Source: UBA1479 sp040221095 (lineage in GTDB: Bacteria; Pseudomonadota; Alphaproteobacteria; Rhodospirillales; Casp-alpha2). From it: a stretch of 64,000 nt of DNA. Every line of letters begins with the position of its first letter. Positions within the stretch are counted from its first letter, which is position 1. The stretch spans positions 248,001 through 312,000 of the forward strand of contig JAVJVP010000015.1 of assembly GCA_040221095.1 (NCBI GenBank), given 5' to 3'. Positions 34,844 through 44,404 of the stretch are shown here, piece after piece. Position numbers and translations under genes: made by a program. Under the pieces are notes generated by a model. That model was not told the origin of the DNA. It saw only the letters and a program-made list of their open reading frames with translations, and searched no databases.

Positions 34844-35479
34844 TTATTTTCCGGGCAGTTTGGGCGCGGTGTCGCGGAAGCTCTGGACCGTGGTCATATT
34901 CGTATACCAGGCCGACAGATTCTCCAGACCGGACAACAATTTTTGCCCCTCGGGCGTCATCTTCACATAGAAGATGGCGGGGGCCAGGAACAGGTCGGCC
35001 AACGTCATCTCCTCGCCGACCATCCAGCGCTGGCCGCGCAATTCCTTGTCGGCGACGGAAAGATACTTTTCGATCTTCGGCAGATGGGCCTGGATCACGC
35101 TTTCGTCCGTGCGCTTGCCCTGCATGGGGGCGACCAGGCGCGGGAAAATCAGGCCCGCGAACAGATTGGGATAGCCTTCGTCCAGATACAGGCTGATGCG
35201 CTGGAACATGTCGGCTTTTTCCACGGCATCGCGCGGCTGAAGCTGCGGGTCCGAGGTATATTCCTCGTCGATGTAGATGCAGATCGCGAGGGTTTCATAC
35301 AGGTGCAGATCGGCGTCGCGGATCGCCGGCACCTTGCCAAAGGGATGCTCCTGCTTCTGCTCGTCGGAGCCGGGCATGTATTCGTAGATACGGTAGGTTT
35401 CATCCTTCTCCTCCAGGCACATGCGCACCGTTCGGGTGAAGGGGCTGATCGTGGTACCGTAGATCGTCAGATCCGACAT
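34844..35479 (-). CDS. Glutathione S-transferase family protein
   Basis: 211 residues from ATG 35479; an earlier ATG at 35500 adds seven residues without better spacing. N-terminal thioredoxin-fold half (TIYGTTISPFTRTVRMCLEEKDETYRIYEYMPG, then GKVPAIRDADLHLYETLAICIYIDE, with the cis-Pro VPAI and the ETxAI glutathione site) and helical C-terminal half (DLFLAPAIFYVKMTPEG). The Ser-Pro-Phe near residue 12 suggests a Ser-type catalytic residue. Substrate unknown. Alone between two plus-strand or unrelated genes. Confidence 0.86.
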   Translation of the reverse strand: MSDLTIYGTTISPFTRTVRMCLEEKDETYRIYEYMPGSDEQKQEHPFGKVPAIRDADLHLYETLAICIYIDEEYTSDPQLQPRDAVEKADMFQRISLYLDEGYPNLFAGLIFPRLVAPMQGKRTDESVIQAHLPKIEKYLSVADKELRGQRWMVGEEMTLADLFLAPAIFYVKMTPEGQKLLSGLENLSAWYTNMTTVQSFRDTAPKLPGK

Positions 35480-35574
35480 TGCGGCGGCCTCCTCGGGCAA
35501 ATTTTCTTCGTGTTTAGCGCGAAAAGAGTGCCGCGAGGCGGCCTATACTGGCAAGGGAAAAGCATGTTGCGCCG

Positions 35575-35826
35575 ATGACCAAGACCCCGCCCCCCCAATC
35601 CCGCCGCGACCCCGCGCGACTGGCCAAGCGCTCGATCCTGGTCGCCGGCCATCACACCAGCCTGACCCTGGAGGACGTGTTCTGGGACGCCCTCAAGGAC
35701 ATCGCGGCCCTGCGGGGAGTATCGGTCAACGCCCTGGTCACCGAGATTGACGCCAGGCGCACGGGAAATCTGTCGAGCGCCGTCCGCGTCTTCGTGCTGC
35801 AACAGGCATCAAGGGCGAGTGGCTAG
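35575..35826 (+). CDS. Ribbon-helix-helix (RHH_4) protein
   Basis: 83 residues. SILVAGHHTSLTLEDVFWDALKDIAALRGVSVNALVTEID is the RHH_4 pattern of small alphaproteobacterial proteins, with a beta strand (SILVAGHHTSL) and two helices. The N-terminal 18 residues are Pro/Arg-rich. Likely a DNA-binding regulator; targets are unknown. It is monocistronic, convergent with the AsmA gene (40-bp gap) and divergent from the GST gene. Confidence 0.82.
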   Translation: MTKTPPPQSRRDPARLAKRSILVAGHHTSLTLEDVFWDALKDIAALRGVSVNALVTEIDARRTGNLSSAVRVFVLQQASRASG

Positions 35827-35866
35827 CCTTTCCGCCGCCGGGCCCCCTGTCCGCCGGGCACGTCGT

Positions 35867-38800
35867 TCAGAATTTGCCGAAGATGCCGCGTAATAGATCC
35901 TGCGGCGTCACCTTCTTCTTTTCCTCGGTCTGCGGTGCTTGCTGCTGTTCCGGCTGGGCCGGCTGCGGCGCCTGCTGCTGCGGCTGACCGCCGCCCAGGA
36001 TGCTCTGCAGGACGTCGCCGACGCCCTTCTTCTTCAACAGCTTGTCGAGCCCCGGCACGGGCACGCCGCCGGTCCCAAGCGATGCCGTATCGACCTTGAT
36101 GCGCGGCGCGTCCAGTTTCCCCGTGATGGTGAACGGCACGTTGACGCCCTTGCGCGTGGTGATGGACAGCACCGCCGACAGCAGATTGGGCGACGGCTGG
36201 ATGGCGCCTGAAAGATCGACCGTCCAGGCAGCCAGATCGACGCTGCCCGTACCGCTGGCCACGCCGACATTGGTCACGGCCTTAAGCTGGCTGGCGGTCG
36301 CGACCCCGTTGGCGACCGTGAACACAGCGTCCACGTCCGCCAGGCCCTTGCCCTGTTTCGGGCCGCCGAGCGCGCCCCCCAGTTGATTGAGCGCCAGCAC
36401 CACGCCGCCCAGGCCGAACCCGGCTTCGGCCGATCCGCTGAGCGCTTCCGCATCCAGGTCACGGCCGGAAAAATTCAGCTTGCCGCCGAGGGAGGAGACG
36501 ATCTCCGCCTCCGACCGGCCGCGGGCGGTGACATCGAAATCGGCGTTGATCTTGCCCGCCGCGACGCTGCCCAGGGCCTGGCCCGCCTTCGACAGGTCGG
36601 CACCCGAAATCTGGCCGGCGGCACTCAGTTGCCCGGCGGCAGTGGCCGTCGCCTTGGCCGTCAGCGCGCCGCCGAACAGGCGGCCGGTCAGACGTTCGAC
36701 CGTCAGCACGCCGCCTTCGAGGGCGGCCCCCAGGTCGGCATTTTCCAGGGCGGCCCCATCGTAAGTCACCTTGGGCGAAGTCACCGTGACCGCCGCGTCG
36801 AGGCTGTTCAGGGCCGCAAGGTCAATCGGCGCCTTGGACCAGCGGGAACTGACCGCCGCCACCGCCGAAATCAGCGGGTTACCACCCGGCCCGGCCCAGG
36901 CGGCCGGTGCCCGGGTGATCCCCCAGCCCCGGTCCAGCAGGCCCGCCGCCCGCTTGGCGGGCAGGAAAGGCGTGACGTCGACGGGACCGAGCGCAAGGTT
37001 AGCAACCGCTTTTGGCTTGGCGCCGTCAAGGGCGAGGGACAGGCTGCCCGCCGCCGTCACCGGCCCGACCTTGCCCGCGATGTTATCAACCCGGACGGTG
37101 TTGGGATTACCCACGACCTGGGCCGTCAACTCGAACCCGCCGACCTTGCCCTGGGGCCGATAGTCGATACCGAAACGGCGCAACAAGCCGGCAAGGTCGC
37201 CGTGCTTGGCCGACAGACCAAGCCGCAAATCCTGTCCCGCCAGGGCCAGGACCGGCAAGGTCCCGCGCAGCCCGACGGTCCCGCCCATGGCGCCCACATC
37301 GGCCGTCACCGACGGCGACAGAAGGCCACCGGATACGGCCGCATTCACGGACACGGCCCCGAGCGCCTGCGCCGACACAGGCAGGTCCAAGGCCAGCGCC
37401 TTGGCCAAGGGCCCCGCATCCTTGGTGTTGGCGGTGATCTTCAGGTCTTTCGCCGTGGGAATGCCGTTGAGCCCGGAAAGGCCGCCGGTCACGCCGGCGC
37501 TCAGGCCCGCGAAATTGCCGACCTGCAACGTCCGCAGTGTCAATTCGCCGCGCGCCAAGGTCGCGTCCAAGGCGATGTTCCGCGCCGTCAGGCCGCGCAC
37601 CACCGCCGTGCCGACGGCAAGCTTCACGTTGGCGTCGAACGTGGTCAGGGGTTTCAGCGGCGCGAACAGATCGACGGCCGGCGCCGCGGCGGCAGCGGGT
37701 GCACGGGCGGCACCATCACCCGTCCCCGCACCGGCGGACACCTTGCCCTTATCCGTCTTGGCCGGCGGGGCCGGGGGCCGCATCAGGGCATCCAGATCGA
37801 TCTTGTCCAATTCCAGGTTGGCGCCGAACGACGGCCGCGCCTGCAGGGCCAGCGTCACCGCCCCCGTCAGCTTCGTGCCGCCGGCCGTGGCGGTAATGCC
37901 CGTCAGTTGCAGGTAGTCGCCATCGACGACGAGGGGCGTCTTGAAGCTGAAATCCTTGAGCACGGCGGCGGGAACAGCCGCCCCCGGCATCGCCCAGGCC
38001 AGCACGGGCCCCAGATCCTTGGCGCGGGTTTCGATCTGGCCCTCGAACCGGGGCTTGCCGTCACGGGCGTTGAGGAATCCGAACAGCCCCACGTCCGCAT
38101 CGCCGGGAAGCTGCGCCGTCGCCTGATTGAGGGTCAACTCGCCATTGGCCAAATCGGCGCTCAGGCTCACCCCTTCCAGGGGCTTGCCATGCAGCACCAG
38201 GGAATCGATATGGAGCGACAGATTGGCTTGAATGTCTTTCGGAATCTCGAAGGCCGCCGCCGGTTTCGCAGGTTTTGCCGGGGCGGCAGGCTTTGTTGAT
38301 GCCGCCTTCTTCGGGTCGCCCGGCTTGGCGGCCTCCTCGGTCTTGGCCGGCGGCGGGACCGGTGCCAGCAGGGCGTCGAGATCGACCCAGCCCGATTTGA
38401 CGGACAGGGACGCCATGGTCTTGTCGCCGGTCGCAATGTCCGCCGATACGCGGAATTCCATGGTGTCGAGCTTGATTTCCAGGTCCTCGACACGGCCGCC
38501 GTCGGCGCTGGCTTCCAGATTGCCCATCACGCTGAACGGCTTCGCCAGATTGACGGGCAGATCGGCCGGCCCGCCGGTCGCCGCGATCGCTTCGGCCACG
38601 TTCGGCCCGCTGCCCGTGATCTTGGCCCGCAGCCGCGGTTTCTCGGGCACATTGACGACACCGCCGTCGATCCTGATCACCGTGTCGCTGCCCAACTTCA
38701 GATTGAAGACCAGGGGGATCGTGCGGCCCTGGACGATCTCGGCCACGTTCAGGGAATAGGCCAGGCGATGTCCGGCCAGGGTCAACGCGCCGTCGCTTTC

Positions 38801-39397
38801 CACCGGCCCGTTCAGGCTGGCGGCGGAAATGCGGGCATCAATGCCGGTAACGGCTTCTTCCCGACCCTTCTGGAGGTCACGATAGACAATGGTTCCGCCC
38901 TCGACCGTGAAATTGTCCACGGCGATGCCGGGGCCGGCGCCACCGGCCGGCGCGGGGGTTTCCGCCGGGGCCCCTTGGGGGGACCCGCCGCTGTCCTTGG
39001 CCGCGCTCCGCCTGCTGAAATCCCAGTTAACGCGGCCGTCGGCAAGACGCTCGAGCAGAACGGTCGGACGCACCAGTTTGACCGTTTCCACCCGCACCTT
39101 GCCGCCCAGCAGCGCCATCGCCGCGATCCGGACCTCCAGGGATTCCAGGGACGCCATGCGCGCGTCCTTGGAACCGCCGATATTGGCGAGATGGACGTCG
39201 GCGACATGCAGGCGCGGGCGCGGCAGAACCTGGACGGAAACGGGGCCGCCGATGATGACCTTGCGCCCGGTCACCTTTTCGACCTGATCGGCGATGTCGT
39301 CCGTATAGCTGTTCCAATCGACCAGACTGGGGCCGATCAGCAGCACGCCGATGACGAGTACGAAAAAGACCGAAAGACCGATGGCGATTTTCTTCAA
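35867..39397 (-). CDS. AsmA-family large envelope protein
   Basis: 1176 residues. N-terminal signal-anchor at about 5-26 (IGLSVFFVLVIGVLLIGPSL), then the AsmA N-terminal domain with VDWNSYTDDIADQVEKVTGRKVIIGGPVSVQVLPRPRLHVADVHLAN, long periplasmic repeats of beta-rich chorein-like structure, and the AsmA C-terminal module near residues 980-1100 (KINADFDVTARGRSEAEIVSSLGGKLNFSG). Two Ala/Pro/Lys linkers are inserted (about 340-375 and 570-600), and a Gln/Pro-rich tail (QQQAPQPAQPEQQQAPQ) precedes the end. AsmA-like proteins move phospholipids or affect outer-membrane assembly. Single gene, convergent with the RHH gene. It is one of the longest genes here. Confidence 0.88.
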   Translation of the reverse strand: MKKIAIGLSVFFVLVIGVLLIGPSLVDWNSYTDDIADQVEKVTGRKVIIGGPVSVQVLPRPRLHVADVHLANIGGSKDARMASLESLEVRIAAMALLGGKVRVETVKLVRPTVLLERLADGRVNWDFSRRSAAKDSGGSPQGAPAETPAPAGGAGPGIAVDNFTVEGGTIVYRDLQKGREEAVTGIDARISAASLNGPVESDGALTLAGHRLAYSLNVAEIVQGRTIPLVFNLKLGSDTVIRIDGGVVNVPEKPRLRAKITGSGPNVAEAIAATGGPADLPVNLAKPFSVMGNLEASADGGRVEDLEIKLDTMEFRVSADIATGDKTMASLSVKSGWVDLDALLAPVPPPAKTEEAAKPGDPKKAASTKPAAPAKPAKPAAAFEIPKDIQANLSLHIDSLVLHGKPLEGVSLSADLANGELTLNQATAQLPGDADVGLFGFLNARDGKPRFEGQIETRAKDLGPVLAWAMPGAAVPAAVLKDFSFKTPLVVDGDYLQLTGITATAGGTKLTGAVTLALQARPSFGANLELDKIDLDALMRPPAPPAKTDKGKVSAGAGTGDGAARAPAAAAAPAVDLFAPLKPLTTFDANVKLAVGTAVVRGLTARNIALDATLARGELTLRTLQVGNFAGLSAGVTGGLSGLNGIPTAKDLKITANTKDAGPLAKALALDLPVSAQALGAVSVNAAVSGGLLSPSVTADVGAMGGTVGLRGTLPVLALAGQDLRLGLSAKHGDLAGLLRRFGIDYRPQGKVGGFELTAQVVGNPNTVRVDNIAGKVGPVTAAGSLSLALDGAKPKAVANLALGPVDVTPFLPAKRAAGLLDRGWGITRAPAAWAGPGGNPLISAVAAVSSRWSKAPIDLAALNSLDAAVTVTSPKVTYDGAALENADLGAALEGGVLTVERLTGRLFGGALTAKATATAAGQLSAAGQISGADLSKAGQALGSVAAGKINADFDVTARGRSEAEIVSSLGGKLNFSGRDLDAEALSGSAEAGFGLGGVVLALNQLGGALGGPKQGKGLADVDAVFTVANGVATASQLKAVTNVGVASGTGSVDLAAWTVDLSGAIQPSPNLLSAVLSITTRKGVNVPFTITGKLDAPRIKVDTASLGTGGVPVPGLDKLLKKKGVGDVLQSILGGGQPQQQAPQPAQPEQQQAPQTEEKKKVTPQDLLRGIFGKF

Positions 39398-39558
39398 CGG
39401 GCGGATCCCATGCCTGCAATGGCGGTTCGCGCCCCGCCGGGCGGAGCCGTTCGTGCAGAGTGTAGGACCAACAGCCCGTCATTGCCATAGGCCGGGGGGG
39501 CCTATTTCCGTGGAAAACTGCTGATCTGCCAATGAGTCACGCGGTTCGGGCGCCCTGG

Positions 39559-40833
39559 TCAGGGCGTCACGAGCAGCGCCCGGAAATCGTTGACGTTGGT
39601 CAAGGTCGGCCCGCATTCGACAAGATCGCCGATGCCCTGGAAGAAGCCGTAGGCGTCGTTGGCGTCCAGCAATGCGCGGGCATCCAGACCCGCCGCCTTG
39701 GCCCGGGCCAGGCTGTCCGGGCCGATCACCGCACCTGCGTTGTCTTCCGATCCGTCGACCCCGTCCGTGTCGCAGGAAATGGCGTGGATGCCGGCGGCCC
39801 CGTCGAGCGCCACCACCATGCCCAGAAGGTATTCCGTGTTGCGTCCGCCGCGCCCGCCGTCGCCGCGGATGGTGACCGTGGTCTCGCCGCCCGACAACAA
39901 CACGCAGGGCCCCTGTGCCGGTCCCTTGCCGGCCAGGGTGTCGCGGGCAAGCTGCGCGTGTTCGGCCCCCAGATCACGGGCCTCGCCCTCCAGCGCATCG
40001 CCCAGGATCACCGGCGTGACGCCAGCGGCGCGGGCGATCTCGGCGGCGGCCTCCAGACTGGCCTGCGGCAGGGCGATCAGATGGGTTTCCACCCGGTCGA
40101 AGATCGGATCGTCCGGTTTCGGCGTCTCATCGGCGCCCGCATCCAGCAGGGCCCGCACCGGGGCGGGCAGCTTGATCGCGTACTTCGCGACGATGGCCCG
40201 CGCGTCGTCGAAGGTCGTGGGGTCGGGCACCGTCGGGCCCGAGGCGATGACCGCCGGATCGTCCCCCGGCACATCGGAAATCAGCAGATTGACGATCCGC
40301 GCCGGGGCCGCGGCGGCGGCCAGCCTGCCGCCCTTGACCGCCGACAGGTGTTTGCGCAGGCAGTTCATCTCGTGGATCGTCGCCCCGCAGCGCAGAAGCT
40401 CCCGGTTGACCGCCTGCTTGTCGGCCAGGGTCAGGCCCGGCCCCGGCGCCGACAGCAAGGCCGATCCGCCGCCGGAAATCAGGCAGACCACGAGGTCGTC
40501 CTCGCTCAGCCCCCCGACCATCTCCAACATGCGCCGCGCCGCCGTCTCGCCCGCGGCGTCGGGCACGGGATGGGCGGCCTCGACCGTCTCGATTCGCTTG
40601 CAGGGCACGTCATAGCCGTAACGGGTGACGATCAGGCCCGACAAATCCCCCGGCCAATGGTCCTCGAAGGCGCGGGCCATGGCGGCCGAGGCCTTGCCCG
40701 CCCCGATCACCAGGGTGCGCCCGCTGGTCGCCGGGTCCGGCGGTTCCGGCAGAAAATGGGGAATGCGTTTGATCGGCTGGGCCGCCGCGACGGCGGCGGC
40801 GAACATGTCGCGAAGCAAAGTTTCCGGATTCAA
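39559..40833 (-). CDS. Glycerate 2-kinase (MOFRL/GckA-TtuD type)
   Basis: Phosphorylates glycerate to 2-phosphoglycerate. 424 residues from a TTG at 40833, chosen for GGGAGG 7 nt upstream. DUF4147 N-terminal domain with VIGAGKASAAMARAFEDHW, ISGGGSALLSAPGPGLTLADK, and CLRKHLSAVKGGRLAAAAAP, plus the C-terminal MOFRL domain LLSGGETTVTIRGDGGRGGRNTEYLLG and AISCDTDGVDGSEDNAGAVI. Older names call this ttuD or hydroxypyruvate reductase. It completes the route of Gcl-Hyi-GlxR found 10 kb away. A LacI-like palindrome lies 24 bp upstream (40857-40872). Confidence 0.92.
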   Translation of the reverse strand: MNPETLLRDMFAAAVAAAQPIKRIPHFLPEPPDPATSGRTLVIGAGKASAAMARAFEDHWPGDLSGLIVTRYGYDVPCKRIETVEAAHPVPDAAGETAARRMLEMVGGLSEDDLVVCLISGGGSALLSAPGPGLTLADKQAVNRELLRCGATIHEMNCLRKHLSAVKGGRLAAAAAPARIVNLLISDVPGDDPAVIASGPTVPDPTTFDDARAIVAKYAIKLPAPVRALLDAGADETPKPDDPIFDRVETHLIALPQASLEAAAEIARAAGVTPVILGDALEGEARDLGAEHAQLARDTLAGKGPAQGPCVLLSGGETTVTIRGDGGRGGRNTEYLLGMVVALDGAAGIHAISCDTDGVDGSEDNAGAVIGPDSLARAKAAGLDARALLDANDAYGFFQGIGDLVECGPTLTNVNDFRALLVTP

Positions 40834-40856
40834 AATCAGACCTCCCAAAGCTGGTT

Positions 40857-40872
40857 TTGGTTACGTTACCAA
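40857..40872. promoter_or_regulatory. LacI-type palindrome in the glycerate kinase promoter
   Basis: TTGGTTACGTTACCAA is a near-perfect palindrome with a central CG, the general form of LacI/GalR-family operators. It begins 24 bp upstream of the TTG start of the glycerate kinase gene. No LacI-type regulator is encoded in the window, so the partner is unknown. Confidence 0.35.
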
Positions 40873-41032
40873 CCTCGGTTTGAAAACCCTAAACGCCTAT
40901 TCGGCAGAGGTTTTTTCAGATTATGACAATAAACCCGATCCATCCGAAAGCTGCCGAAAGCAAACCATCGAGACACGCTTGATCCATAGAGAAGGAAAAC
41001 CGATGAGGGATCGGTTAAGCCGGTCTGCCTTT

Positions 41033-42265
41033 TCAGGGTTTAGGCAGGATGACCGTCAAAACCGCACCACCTTCGGCGTTTTCATCGACGGAGATCGAAC
41101 CGCCATGCGCGTCAACGACCCGTTTTGAAATCATCAGCCCCAGGCCGAACCCCTTACCGGTGCGAAACTTGTTGCTGTCGTCGTCATCGGCTGCTGTTTC
41201 GAACGCACCAAAGATGCGCGGTTTCAAATCCTCAGGAACACCCGGCCCCTCGTCGCTGACAGAAATTGCAACCGATGTGCCGTCGTCCGCTTCTGACAGT
41301 CCAAGCTTTATCGTGCTGCCACGGGGGGAAAACTTGATCGCATTGTCCAAAAGGTTGTCGATGACCTGACCAAGTCGTTCAGAATCAACGAAGCAAACGA
41401 TCCGATCCGGGAGATCGGCCTGAATGGAGATATCCTTGTCGGCCGCGAGGACTCTCCGAAGCACCAACAAGCCCTCAAGAAAACGGGACAAATCGGTTTC
41501 AATCTTGTTGAGCTTTAAAGCACCTGCTTCGATAGAGGCATAATCGAGATAGCGATTAACGAGCCCAACCATCCTGTCCGATGCATCGATAATGTTTTTC
41601 AACCAGGCCCTCTCGTGCTTCCCCTGGTGTTGCTGACGGCTCAGTAACTCGGCAATTCCCCGAATCGCACCCAAGGGGCTTCGCAGGTCGTGGGCGGCAA
41701 TGGAAATGAATTCATTCTTCAAGGCATCCAACGCCTTCAATTTGACTATCGTCCGATCACGCTCGTTTTCAAGTAGTTGTCGTTGCAACTCAGCTTCGGC
41801 ACGGTCGGCGAACAAGCCACATAACGACATCCAGTCGTCATGCCCCGTAAGTATTTTGGAGCTGTAGACCGCGATGTGGCCCATGACGTCACCGTTCCGA
41901 CCGCGTAGGGGATAACCGACGAAACTCTGGTACCCGCTGTCTTTCTTCCCGGAAAATTTCGCAGCCACCTCACAGGGCAGAAATACAGGCTCGCCCTGAT
42001 AAACCATATGACAGGGGTTGTTCTGCAAATCGAATTCCCAGGCTTCCTTCCGCGCGCCGTCCTTCCACGCGGCCAACCCACGAACCATGGTGCTCTGCGG
42101 ATCTATCCGATGGGCAACGAACGTCGTTTCAGCCTGGAACAGAATCCCCAGCTGCTGCACGAGGTTGTGAAGAAACGCTTCTCCGGTTAACGGTGTGGCA
42201 ACGGCCTTGAGCACCTCGATTACACGAGCACTGTCCTGTGGCGGTGCATGTGTTGTCGACAACAT
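41033..42265 (-). CDS. Soluble GAF-domain sensor histidine kinase
   Basis: 410 residues without membrane segments. GAF domain at about 25-165, with KKDSGYQSFVGYPLRGRNGDVMGHIAVYSSK. HisKA dimerisation domain at about 180-250 with the phosphoacceptor H192 in ISIAAHDLRSPLGAIRGIAELL, then HATPase_c at about 290-408 with N box DNLLDNAIKFSP, G1 SDEGPGVP and G2 GKGFGLGLMISKRVV. No receiver in the protein and no regulator adjacent, so it is an orphan kinase. Base composition is somewhat lower in GC than flanking genes. The neighbours on both sides are metabolic genes. Confidence 0.92.
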   Translation of the reverse strand: MLSTTHAPPQDSARVIEVLKAVATPLTGEAFLHNLVQQLGILFQAETTFVAHRIDPQSTMVRGLAAWKDGARKEAWEFDLQNNPCHMVYQGEPVFLPCEVAAKFSGKKDSGYQSFVGYPLRGRNGDVMGHIAVYSSKILTGHDDWMSLCGLFADRAEAELQRQLLENERDRTIVKLKALDALKNEFISIAAHDLRSPLGAIRGIAELLSRQQHQGKHERAWLKNIIDASDRMVGLVNRYLDYASIEAGALKLNKIETDLSRFLEGLLVLRRVLAADKDISIQADLPDRIVCFVDSERLGQVIDNLLDNAIKFSPRGSTIKLGLSEADDGTSVAISVSDEGPGVPEDLKPRIFGAFETAADDDDSNKFRTGKGFGLGLMISKRVVDAHGGSISVDENAEGGAVLTVILPKP

Positions 42266-42367
42266 CCTTGAGCTTCCCCGCTGTGCGTGCCCCAGGCGAT
42301 TTCACGCCTGAGTCAACCATACTACCTACGATACTAATCAGGCTAGCTAACCGAAGGTCAGTACCGG

Positions 42368-43783
42368 TCAGATGCGGATGATCTTGCCCGGATTCATGAT
42401 GTTTTGCGGATCAAGGGCCAGTTTGACGGCGCGCATGGCGACCAGGGCCTCGCCGTGTTCGGCGGTCAGGAAATCGATCTTGCCGTAGCCGACGCCGTGT
42501 TCGCCAGTGCAGGTGCCGTCCAGGGCGATGGCGCGCATGACCATGCGTTCGTTCACCGCCTCGGCGCGCTTCATCTCCTCCGCGTCGTCGGGATCGACCA
42601 CGAAGACGATGTGGAAATTGCCGTCGCCGACATGGCCGACGATGGGCGCGCACAGGCCCGACGCGTCGATATCCTTGCGCGTTTCCAGGATGCATTCCGC
42701 CAGTTTCGAGATCGGCACGCAGACGTCCGTGGCGATGCCCCGGCAGCCGGGGCGCAGGGCGATCGCCGCGTAATAGGCGTCGTGGCGGGCCTGCCACAGC
42801 GTGCTGCGGTCCTCTGCCCTGGTCGCCCATTGGAAGTCGTCGGCGCCAAAGTCGGCGGCGATGGCCTTCACGTTTTCGACCTGCTCGCGCACGCCGGCGT
42901 CGCTGCCGTGGAATTCGAAGAACAGGGTCGGTTTCACCGCGTAATCGAGCTTGGAATACTTGTTCACCGCGTCCATCTGCGCCTCGTCCAGAAGCTCGAT
43001 GCGGGCCACGGGGATGCCCGACTGGATCGTCAGGATCACCGCGTTCACCGCACTTTCCAGGTCGGGAAACGGACAGACGGCGGCCAGCACGGCTTCGGGA
43101 ATGCCGTAAAGCCGCAGCGTGACCTCGGTAATCACGCCGAGGGTTCCTTCCGAGCCCACGAACAGGCGCGTCAGGTCATACCCCGCCGACGACTTGCGCG
43201 CCCGCCGCGCCGTGCGGATGACCCGCCCGTCGGCCATGACCACGGTCAGGCTGAGGACGTTTTCCCGCATGGTGCCGTAACGTACCGCGTTGGTGCCGCT
43301 GGCCCGCGTCGCCGTCATGCCGCCGAGCGACGCATCGGCCCCCGGATCGATGGGAAAGAACAGGCCCGTATCGCGCAGATAGTCGTTGAGCGTCTTGCGC
43401 CGCACGCCGGCCTGCACGGTGACGTCCATGTCCTCGGCATTGACCGTGAGGATCTTGTCCATGCGCGACAGGTCGATGCAGACCCCGCCGGAAAGCGCCG
43501 CCACATGGCCCTCCAGGGACGTCCCCGTGCCGAAGGGGATGACCGGCACGCCGCGTTCGGCGCAGGCCCGGACCACGGCCGCGACCTGATCGGTTTCCGT
43601 GCAATAGACGACGGCGTCGGGCGGGGCCGAAGGATGATAGGATTCGTCGCGGCCGTGCTGCTCGCGCACGGCGGCAGAGGTCGACAGATTTTCCGCCCCC
43701 ACGATCTGCGCCAGAAGGTTCAAAAGGCCGTCGTCGACCGAACCGGCGGGCTGTGCCGCCGCCGTTGCCTGTGGTGTCGTCAT
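42368..43783 (-). CDS. FAD-linked D-lactate dehydrogenase (cytochrome type) or related 2-hydroxyacid oxidase
   Basis: 471 residues. VAO-type FAD domain with GVPVIPFGTGTSLEGHVAALSGGVCIDLSRM, GGMTATRASGTNAVRYGTMRENVLSL, and FVGSEGTLGVITEVTLRLYG, then the FAD-oxidase C domain with the metal-site His in IVGHVGDGNFHIVF and GTCTGEHGVGYGKIDFLTAEHGEAL. This ending is the LDHD type rather than GlcD, but substrate needs testing. It is a paralogue of GlcD (48592-50079). Start 43783 lies 1 nt after the TPR gene stop, so the two are coupled. Confidence 0.87.
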   Translation of the reverse strand: MTTPQATAAAQPAGSVDDGLLNLLAQIVGAENLSTSAAVREQHGRDESYHPSAPPDAVVYCTETDQVAAVVRACAERGVPVIPFGTGTSLEGHVAALSGGVCIDLSRMDKILTVNAEDMDVTVQAGVRRKTLNDYLRDTGLFFPIDPGADASLGGMTATRASGTNAVRYGTMRENVLSLTVVMADGRVIRTARRARKSSAGYDLTRLFVGSEGTLGVITEVTLRLYGIPEAVLAAVCPFPDLESAVNAVILTIQSGIPVARIELLDEAQMDAVNKYSKLDYAVKPTLFFEFHGSDAGVREQVENVKAIAADFGADDFQWATRAEDRSTLWQARHDAYYAAIALRPGCRGIATDVCVPISKLAECILETRKDIDASGLCAPIVGHVGDGNFHIVFVVDPDDAEEMKRAEAVNERMVMRAIALDGTCTGEHGVGYGKIDFLTAEHGEALVAMRAVKLALDPQNIMNPGKIIRI

Positions 43784-43784
43784 G

Positions 43785-44345
43785 TCAGATGGGTTTCCCC
43801 GATACCGCGGTTTTCAGATCCTGCAACTGGCCGCGGATGGCGTCCATATGCGGGTTGATGGCCAGCGCCTTTTCCATGGCGCGGATCGCCGCTTTTTTGC
43901 GCCCCATTTCCGCGTAGATCAAGCCCAGGCCCGACAGGGCACCGAAGTGGCGGGGCTCCAGTTCCAGGGTGCGCTGGATGTCGAGCACGGATTCCGGATA
44001 CTTACCCATGAGAAAATTCACCGTGGCCCGCTTGTTCCAGCCTTCCGCATGCTGGGGGGCCAGGCTGATCACGTCGTTGAAGTATTTCAGGGAGGTATCG
44101 AGAGCCCCCTTGTTCATGGCGATGACGCCCCGGGCCATGGCGCTGTCGACCAGTTCCTGGCCGGTCACGGCCCAGGTCTGCCAGATGCGGGTTTCGATCT
44201 GGTGGGCTTCTTCCGGGTTCTTCGTCGCCGTCAGGGCCTCGAACAGGGCGTCCAGAACCGGGTCGGTCTGATCGGCCCGCACCGACGGCACGGTCAATAC
44301 GGCGGCAAGAAGCCCCGCCATGAGGATGTGTTTCCACGTAACCAT
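43785..44345 (-). CDS. Exported TPR-repeat protein
   Basis: 186 residues. Signal peptide at about 6-24 (ILMAGLLAAVLTVPSVRA), then at least three tetratricopeptide motifs: SAMARGVIAMNKGALDTSLKYFNDVISLAP, AEGWNKRATVNFLMGKYPESVLDIQRTLELEP, and FGALSGLGLIYAEMGRKKAAIRAMEKALAINP. A protein-interaction module in the periplasm; common in this class just upstream of an oxidoreductase. Coupled to the next gene (1-nt gap). Start ATG 44345. Confidence 0.85.
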   Translation of the reverse strand: MVTWKHILMAGLLAAVLTVPSVRADQTDPVLDALFEALTATKNPEEAHQIETRIWQTWAVTGQELVDSAMARGVIAMNKGALDTSLKYFNDVISLAPQHAEGWNKRATVNFLMGKYPESVLDIQRTLELEPRHFGALSGLGLIYAEMGRKKAAIRAMEKALAINPHMDAIRGQLQDLKTAVSGKPI

Positions 44346-44404
44346 GGCGAAAAGATTACGCCTTCGTGGGCATCAGGCCAAGGGGTCCGCCGCTCACGCT
44401 CCGG

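Noticed and set aside
36383..38299. 638-residue plus-strand reading antisense to AsmA
   Set aside because: No domain, extreme Arg/Gly composition; AsmA on the minus strand has clear structure.
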